NCBI GenBank assembly: GCA_030690365.1
Contig: JAUYGX010000019.1
Span: 1 to 40,482, forward strand
From: Bacteroidales bacterium
GTDB lineage: Bacteria; Bacteroidota; Bacteroidia; Bacteroidales; F082
DNA length: 40,482 nt
Direction of reading: 5' to 3'
This document shows positions 33,596-40,482 of the stretch, piece by piece. Each line of letters opens with the position of its first letter. Position 1 is the first letter of the stretch. The notes beneath the pieces are model-generated. The model ran no database searches. It saw nothing but the letters and a program-made list of their open reading frames with translations, and was not told where the DNA came from. The position numbers and the translations under genes were made by a program.

Positions 33596-33603
33596 TATAT
33601 TTG
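33596..33603 (+). promoter_or_regulatory. -7 promoter element (TATATTTG) of pyrG
   Basis: TATATTTG is a perfect match to TAnnTTTG, 35 bases before the pyrG ATG and after the GapDH terminator. The -33 region holds TTTC (33568-33571), 24 bases away. Confidence 0.5.
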
Positions 33604-33614
33604 CACTTTCTTAG

Positions 33615-35258
<1,644 letters not shown>

Positions 35259-35261
35259 AGT

Positions 35262-35930
35262 TCAGGTATGGGTCGATCGCCAATAAGGATTTGGATCTTC
35301 CTCCTCTTCATCTTCCAGTTCCCAGCTGTATTTACGGCGTTGCGGGCCTTGTGTGCGATAATACAGGGCCATAATCACTCCTGCAACCAATCCACCCAGG
35401 TGTCCTTCCCAACTGATGTTTTTTTCCTTTGGAAAGAAATCGGGGAAAACCCCCCAAATCATACTCCCGTACAAAAATGCCACGATCAGCGAAAGCGCCG
35501 CAAGTCCTTTTACATCGCGGATAATTCCGCTTAAAAACAAAAAGGCCGACAAGCCATAAATCACCCCGCTGGCCCCGATGTGCCACGAAGGACGACCGCC
35601 AAACCAAACCCACATGCCCGAAAGCAACCAAATTCCAAGCAGTACTTTCCATGAAATTTCACGATAGAAATAAAACAAAGCAGTGGACAAAACCAGAAAT
35701 GGAACTGTATTGGCCATCAAGTGACTCCAACCTCCGTGAATAAATGGCATCAGGAATATGCCCGGTAATCCGTCCAACGACAGCGGGTGAACTCCCAAAA
35801 ATCCTACATCGGTTTTGAAAAGGATTTCAAAGATTTTCACCAACCACATGATAACAAGCAGATATACCGGAGGTAACAGGGTGGCCACGAATCTTTTTCT
35901 TTCAATTTTCATACTTTGTTGCCCATTCAT
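35262..35930 (-). CDS. Rhomboid-family intramembrane serine protease
   Basis: 222 aa, six or so membrane segments (first at about 15-37). Seen: the H70-x3-N74 pair in HLMANT, catalytic S121 in GASGVIYG and catalytic H177 in EGHLGG. The conserved WFGGRPSWHIGASG loop resembles a family branch common in Bacteroidota. It cleaves single-pass membrane proteins; the substrate is unknown. The cytoplasmic tail is acidic (ELEDEEEEDPNP). M7 (MKIERKRF) is an alternative start. It converges on pyrG and is divergent from the lipoprotein gene at 36033. Confidence 0.93.
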   Translation of the reverse strand: MNGQQSMKIERKRFVATLLPPVYLLVIMWLVKIFEILFKTDVGFLGVHPLSLDGLPGIFLMPFIHGGWSHLMANTVPFLVLSTALFYFYREISWKVLLGIWLLSGMWVWFGGRPSWHIGASGVIYGLSAFLFLSGIIRDVKGLAALSLIVAFLYGSMIWGVFPDFFPKEKNISWEGHLGGLVAGVIMALYYRTQGPQRRKYSWELEDEEEEDPNPYWRSTHT

Positions 35931-36004
35931 TTTAAGGCTGGCATTTCAATCCTCAAATAACATGCCCTTTATTCGAAATTAACCACAAAGTGACATTTAC
36001 CACT

Positions 36005-36012
36005 TACATTTG
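36005..36012 (+). promoter_or_regulatory. -7 promoter element (TACATTTG) of the TonB-receptor operon
   Basis: TACATTTG fits TAnnTTTG and lies 20 bases before the ATG at 36033, the first gene of a three-gene operon. No good -33 box is visible. Confidence 0.5.
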
Positions 36013-36032
36013 CAAAAAAAATATACAATTTC

Positions 36033-37007
36033 ATGAAACCTTTAAACCTTTTGGTCATTAGCTTGTCATTAATACTTATTGCAGGTTGCAACACCTGTGA
36101 AGTAAAAAAAATCGTGGCTACCGTGAATCAAAACACTCACCTCGAACATCTGTCTTCAGCCTCAGCTGCCTGGTATCAGGATGGCATCACCTATATTGCC
36201 GGCGATGATGTACCATGTCTTTTTCAACTTGACAACAGTTACAACATTATAAACAAAACGCAGTTAAGTCATGTTGACAGCCTCGTAAACGGGCGAACTC
36301 CGGGAAGCATCAAAGCCGATTTTGAATCGATGGATGTTTTTGAATTGCACGGCCGTGAAATGATGATGGTGGTTTCGAGTGGTTCGAAAAAGGTTACCCG
36401 CGATACAGCTTATCTTTTCCCACTGGCAGCAAAAGCCCCGATTTATCAAAAAAATGTCCGCGACCTTTTTGATACAATTAGTGCACAATCTGGAATTAAG
36501 GCGGGTGAGCTCAATATCGAGGGCCTGGCTGTTGCCAATGAGCACGTTTATTTATTGCAACGTGGCAATGTTACATCCAACTTTGTCGTTAGCATATCGC
36601 ACGAAGCCTTTTTTGATTACTTTTTAAACAATAAATCCGTACCTGAGATTATGATTTACCGGTTTGAGCTTCCCCAATTCGAAGGCGTTTCCGCCGGATT
36701 TTCAGGTGCTTGTAGTTCACCTGACCAAGCCGGGCTGTTGTTTACAGCTTCGTTGGAAAACACAACAACAGCTTCTGCCGATGGTGAAGTATTAGGCAGT
36801 TACATCGGTTATATCCCGTTTTGCGGGATCGAAAAAGGAATTTTCTCCATTTGCAACCTCACTTATAAAGATAAACAATTCACAAAAAAACTTGAAAGCA
36901 TCACCCTAAAAAATACCCTCTCAGAAGGTGTTTATGAGGTGATTGGAGTCGGCGACAATGATGATGGCAGCTCCGACATCATTGAACTGACCCTCAGTTT
37001 AAAATAA
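36033..37007 (+). CDS. Lipoprotein of unknown function, in TonB-receptor operon
   Basis: 324 aa. Signal peptide with lipobox LIAGC (Cys19). The mature part has repeated beta-type segments (SAAWYQDGITYIAGDD, MDVFELHGREMMMVVSSG, AVANEHVYLLQRG, GVYEVIGVGDNDDG), in the manner of a beta-propeller, but I do not recognise a family with confidence. It ends 9 bases before the TonB-dependent receptor gene and is probably co-transcribed with it and the DUF4249 gene. A role as a surface or periplasmic accessory to that receptor is inferred from position only. Confidence 0.8.
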   Translation: MKPLNLLVISLSLILIAGCNTCEVKKIVATVNQNTHLEHLSSASAAWYQDGITYIAGDDVPCLFQLDNSYNIINKTQLSHVDSLVNGRTPGSIKADFESMDVFELHGREMMMVVSSGSKKVTRDTAYLFPLAAKAPIYQKNVRDLFDTISAQSGIKAGELNIEGLAVANEHVYLLQRGNVTSNFVVSISHEAFFDYFLNNKSVPEIMIYRFELPQFEGVSAGFSGACSSPDQAGLLFTASLENTTTASADGEVLGSYIGYIPFCGIEKGIFSICNLTYKDKQFTKKLESITLKNTLSEGVYEVIGVGDNDDGSSDIIELTLSLK

Positions 37008-37016
37008 CCTGAAAAT

Positions 37017-39368
37017 ATGAATAAACTTTTTTGGATTACCCTTGTCCTGTTTTTAATTTGCTACACATTTCCAGCCCGATCCTTTGCTGAAAACATCTCA
37101 AAGGGAGTTACCCTGAGCGGACATCTTTACGACAAAGAAAACGGGGAATCGCTTCCTGGTGCCACGGTGTATGTTTCCAACACTAAATCAGGTACCACTT
37201 CAAATAACTATGGATTTTACAGCATGACCTTACCCGTTGGCTCTTACCATGTGGTTTATTCTTTTTTGGGATACAACGATTACATAATTGATATTGAATT
37301 ACATAACGATACAACACTCACCATCGAAATGGTTTCAACCAGTCATGATTTAAAAGAGGTTGAAGTAACAGGATTTGCCAAAAACGAAAACGTGGTGAAT
37401 GCCCAGATGAGTGTCAACAGCATTTCGGCCAAAACAATTGCATCCATCCCATCGTTGATGGGTGAGGTAGACCTGATAAAAGCACTTCAACTGCTGCCGG
37501 GTGTAAAATTTGTGGCCGAAGGATCGTCGGGATTGAGTGTTCGCGGCGGTGGGCCGGACCAGAACCTGATTCTGCTGGATGAAGCCACCATCTACAATGC
37601 AGGTCACCTGATGGGGTTTTTCTCCGTTTTTAATAACGATGCCGTAAGAAGTGTTGACCTGTACAAAGGCGATCTGCCTGCCAAATATGGTGGTCGGTTG
37701 GCTTCGATGATAGATGTGCGGATGAAAGACGGCAACACAAAAGGTTTCCATGGAAATGGCGGTATCGGACTCATCAGCAGCAGGTTGTTGCTCGAAGGGC
37801 CGGTTGTAAAGGACAAGGTCGCTTTTATGGTGGCGGGAAGGCGATCGTATGCCGATTTATTCCTCCGTTTGTCGCCGGACGAAGACATCAACAGCAACAT
37901 CCTGTATTTCTACGATTTAAACATGAAGGTCAACTACAACATCAACACAAACAACCACCTGTATTTGTCGGGTTATTTTGGGAAAGATGTGTTTAAAAGC
38001 GGATTGTTTGGTATGAATTGGGGTAACGCCACCGGAACAGCGCGGTGGAACCACATTTTCAACAAGAAACTCTTTTCCAATTTAACCTTTGTGGCCAGCC
38101 GGTTTAATTACCAATTGGGGGTGTCGGAAAATTCTGCCAATGGGTTCGACTGGCAATCATCACTGGACGATTACAACCTGAGGCAGGACTTTCAATGGTT
38201 TGCCAATCCAAATAACCTGGTGACCTTTGGATATTCAACCTTATATCACAATTTCTTTCCCGGTGTAATTCAGGGAACCAACAAGGATTCGTTTATCACC
38301 AAATACCAGCTTAACAACCAGCATGCCCTCGAAAGCGCCGTGTTTATCAGCAATGAACAAAAGCTGGGTGCCCTGTTTATCCTGAAATATGGGTTTAGGG
38401 TCAGTATGTTCAACAATATTGGGTCAGCTACCAACTATCAATTTGACAGTCAGGGAAATGTTACCGATTCCACTTCGCATGGATCAGGAGATTTTTATAA
38501 CAGTTATACCGGTTTTGAGCCACGCCTGGGCATCGTTTTTTTGGTGAACGAATCCAGTTCGGTGAAAGCCAGTTACAGCAAGAACCACCAGTATATTCAA
38601 CAGGCTCAAAACTCTACGGCCGGATCACCGCTGCACATTTGGTTTCCGAGCAGTCCGAACGTAAAACCCCAAATCGGGCATCAGTTTGCGTTGGGATACT
38701 TCAGGAATTTCAGGGAAAATGTATTTGAAACCTCCATCGAGGTGTATTACAAATATTCAAACAGTGCCATCGACTACCGCGATCATGCCGACTTACTGCT
38801 GAATAAATATTTTGAAGGAGAACTCCTTTTTGGCAAAAGCCGGGGCTATGGCGCTGAGCTGATGGTGAAAAAAAACAGCGGGAAGCTCACGGGATGGTTG
38901 AGTTATACCTTGTCGAAGTCGCTTCGTAAAATCAACGGCATTAACGATGGAAACGAATATCCATCGCCCTACGACCGACCCAACGACATCTCTCTGGTGA
39001 TGAATTACGATTTGAATACACGTGTAAGCTTCGGATTTACATGGGTTTATTCTTCAGGGAATCCGGTCACCTTCCCGGTAGGCCGGTTCGATTACGACAA
39101 TACCACTGTGCCGGTTTATTCAAAACGCAACAGCTACCGCATGCCCGATTATCATCGGCTGGACCTGAGCATTACCTGGCGCGAAAAGTTCAAACCCGAA
39201 AAAAAATGGCACAGCGAGTTTAACGTTTCCGTGTACAATGCCTACAACCGCAAGAACCCATACGTGATCAATTTCCAGAGCGAACCCGACAACCCAAATG
39301 TAACTTATGCCGAATCTACCTATCTGTTTGGCATCATTCCATCCTTTACCTACAACTTTAAATTCTGA
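37017..39368 (+). CDS. TonB-dependent receptor with carboxypeptidase-like N-domain
   Basis: 783 aa outer-membrane receptor. Signal peptide (about 1-24, ending SFAEN), then a carboxypeptidase-regulatory-like beta-sandwich (about 31-110: TLSGHLYDKENGESLPGATV). A short linker (LKEVEVTGFAKNE) precedes the plug (about 130-225: LLPGVKFVAEGSSGLSVRGG, YGGRLASMIDVRM). The rest is a beta-barrel with alternating aromatic strands, ending SFTYNFKF with the terminal Phe expected for BAM recognition. The pairing with DUF4249 rather than SusD-like protein points away from classic glycan uptake; the substrate may be a metal chelate, peptide or small molecule. It lies between a lipoprotein gene (9 bases) and DUF4249 (2 bases). 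Confidence 0.95.
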   Translation: MNKLFWITLVLFLICYTFPARSFAENISKGVTLSGHLYDKENGESLPGATVYVSNTKSGTTSNNYGFYSMTLPVGSYHVVYSFLGYNDYIIDIELHNDTTLTIEMVSTSHDLKEVEVTGFAKNENVVNAQMSVNSISAKTIASIPSLMGEVDLIKALQLLPGVKFVAEGSSGLSVRGGGPDQNLILLDEATIYNAGHLMGFFSVFNNDAVRSVDLYKGDLPAKYGGRLASMIDVRMKDGNTKGFHGNGGIGLISSRLLLEGPVVKDKVAFMVAGRRSYADLFLRLSPDEDINSNILYFYDLNMKVNYNINTNNHLYLSGYFGKDVFKSGLFGMNWGNATGTARWNHIFNKKLFSNLTFVASRFNYQLGVSENSANGFDWQSSLDDYNLRQDFQWFANPNNLVTFGYSTLYHNFFPGVIQGTNKDSFITKYQLNNQHALESAVFISNEQKLGALFILKYGFRVSMFNNIGSATNYQFDSQGNVTDSTSHGSGDFYNSYTGFEPRLGIVFLVNESSSVKASYSKNHQYIQQAQNSTAGSPLHIWFPSSPNVKPQIGHQFALGYFRNFRENVFETSIEVYYKYSNSAIDYRDHADLLLNKYFEGELLFGKSRGYGAELMVKKNSGKLTGWLSYTLSKSLRKINGINDGNEYPSPYDRPNDISLVMNYDLNTRVSFGFTWVYSSGNPVTFPVGRFDYDNTTVPVYSKRNSYRMPDYHRLDLSITWREKFKPEKKWHSEFNVSVYNAYNRKNPYVINFQSEPDNPNVTYAESTYLFGIIPSFTYNFKF

Positions 39369-39370
39369 TC

Positions 39371-40222
39371 ATGAAAAAGAAATTCCAAATTTATATCTCT
39401 CTGGTTATGTTGGTTTTGGCCATTAGTTCGTGTACCGAACGCATCAATATCGACCTCGATGAAAGTTACGCACGACTTGCCGTTGAAGGGTATATTACGC
39501 CAGAAGAAGGGGAACAACATGTAAAACTCACCAAAACAGCTAATTATTTCTACAACAATCCGCCGCAAGGTGTAACGCAGGCCCAAGTGAAGGTAACAAC
39601 GGGCGATTCGGCTGTCCTTTTTGTTGAAGACCTTGAAAATCCGGGATATTACATGGCTCCGGTTGATTTCAGGGGAATTCCGGAACAGGCCTATTCGCTT
39701 GAAATTCAACTAAAGGACGCCATCAACAATTCGGTTTATTACCAATCTACCGAAACCATGCCACATCAACCCGCCGTGATCGATTCCATTGAGTTGGAAT
39801 ACAATGCACAATGGGAACGTTGGCTGGTACATTTATATGCCTGGGAACCACCGGCCGTTAATTATTACCTATTCAACGGATATGTGAACGGAGAAATGAT
39901 CACCGACAGTGTTTCGCGCAAGAGTGTAACAGACGACAAGCTCTATAACGGGAATTATACCGGTGGCATCACGGTGATGGTACTTTACAAAGACGAGATT
40001 TCTCCGGGAGACACCTTCACCTTGTCGTTATCGAACATCACCAAGAGTTATTATGATTTCATCCTCAATGTACAGGAGGAAATCCAACCAAAAAACCCAT
40101 TGTTTAGTGGTCCGCCCGCCAATGTCATCAGCAATATCGACAACGATGCCGTGGGATACTTCGCGGCCTATTCTTCCTCTTATGCCAGCGTGTTGGTTAC
40201 TGTGCCGGATGATTGGAAATAG
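39371..40222 (+). CDS. DUF4249 family lipoprotein
   Basis: 283 aa. Lipoprotein signal with lipobox ISSC (Cys17), so outer-membrane anchored. The DUF4249 pattern is present: CTERINIDLDESYARLAVEG, then VKLTKTANYFYNNPP and VTGAQVKV-like strands (here VTQAQVKVTTGDS), YYMAPVDFRGIPEQAYSLEI, and a later SITKSYYDFI-like helix (here NITKSYYDFILNVQEE). In Bacteroidota such proteins are almost always encoded right after a TonB-dependent receptor, as here, and may act as a lid or binding partner. The gene ends with DDWK and no obvious downstream gene follows in the window. Confidence 0.94.
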   Translation: MKKKFQIYISLVMLVLAISSCTERINIDLDESYARLAVEGYITPEEGEQHVKLTKTANYFYNNPPQGVTQAQVKVTTGDSAVLFVEDLENPGYYMAPVDFRGIPEQAYSLEIQLKDAINNSVYYQSTETMPHQPAVIDSIELEYNAQWERWLVHLYAWEPPAVNYYLFNGYVNGEMITDSVSRKSVTDDKLYNGNYTGGITVMVLYKDEISPGDTFTLSLSNITKSYYDFILNVQEEIQPKNPLFSGPPANVISNIDNDAVGYFAAYSSSYASVLVTVPDDWK

Positions 40223-40482
40223 CAGGATTTGGATTATTACTTCTTTCATATTTTCAGACCAGCTTTCTGAGTGAAAAAGTTATTTGCAGAAAGGCCATTT
40301 AAAATCCTCCGGATTTCCTGAAAAAATTGGCTTTTTTTACCAACCCGGAATAAACAGGCTGTGTGAAAATTTAATTTTGGGTGCATTTTCTGGATTATTC
40401 TTTTTTAAGATGAGATTATAACTTTCAAAGATATTTTTTCGCTATTAGGTTTTATGGTGCATTGAGATGGTTATTTCATAAA
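40223..40482. other. Final 260 bases: no supported gene
   Basis: AT-rich stretch after the DUF4249 gene. A small inverted repeat (AAATCC with GGATTT, 40302-40316, 3-base loop) is followed about 12 bases later by a T-run, a weak terminator candidate at most. No promoter element or open frame with coding character is seen. Confidence 0.5.

Noticed and set aside
40053-40274. 73-codon plus-strand frame overlapping the end of the DUF4249 gene
   Set aside because: It is out of frame with the well-supported lipoprotein gene and shows no coding pattern of its own.

Overview
The window looks like a chromosomal segment of a Bacteroidota bacterium, probably of the Bacteroidales/Marinilabiliales kind. 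The evidence is: a short (288-aa) primary sigma factor of the Bacteroidota type; many gene starts preceded by the Bacteroidota -7 element TAnnTTTG and none by a clear Shine-Dalgarno sequence; a protein with a type IX secretion C-terminal domain; a TonB-dependent receptor paired with a DUF4249 lipoprotein; and an unusually long GapDH of a type I believe occurs in this phylum. The exact lineage cannot be fixed from the sequence alone. There are no tRNA or rRNA genes, no CRISPR array, and no stretch over 300 bases without a gene.

Layout. (1) 1-1497, accessory: the cut-off end of an apparent IS66-family element (tnpA start, minus strand), then an AT-rich gene for a pentapeptide-repeat protein with a C-terminal TIR domain, a candidate defence or cell-death effector. 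(2) 1643-8978: a secreted serine hydrolase, a small conserved-looking unknown, a hybrid histidine kinase, and a divergent signalling module. In that module a T9SS-sorted secreted protein (minus) faces a sensor kinase and OmpR-type regulator (plus) across an intergenic region with helically phased GGTTAA repeats. Dispersed CACAAAG-type repeats lie in opposite orientation on either side of this part. (3) 9232-15744, all minus: a GMC oxidoreductase, a RelA-type (p)ppGpp synthetase whose HD hydrolase site is destroyed, FloA, NfeD, ClpS and a LEA14-like lipoprotein. (4) 15935-23687: an unknown lipoprotein, dGTPase and TsaD (minus), and TamB starting directly back-to-back with tsaD. (5) 23724-29334: an AddA/RecB-type helicase-nuclease, then a minus-strand dapF-GNAT-mltG operon. 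(6) 29448-35930: an HtrA/DegQ protease, the primary sigma factor with a strong terminator, a long GapDH with its own terminator, CTP synthase and a convergent rhomboid protease. (7) 36033-40222: an operon of lipoprotein, TonB-dependent receptor and DUF4249 lipoprotein. The last 260 bases hold no gene I can support.

How the genes work together. Most of the window is core housekeeping: cell wall (dapF, mltG), envelope assembly (tamB), membrane microdomains (floA/nfeD), tRNA modification (tsaD), nucleotide pools (dgt, pyrG, relA), DNA repair (addA) and proteolysis (clpS, degQ, rhomboid). The two points most worth a second look are the TIR-pentapeptide gene beside an IS end, and the divergent two-component/T9SS-protein module with its phased operator-like array. 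The loss of the hydrolase site in RelA and the non-standard GapDH are further clear observations at residue level.
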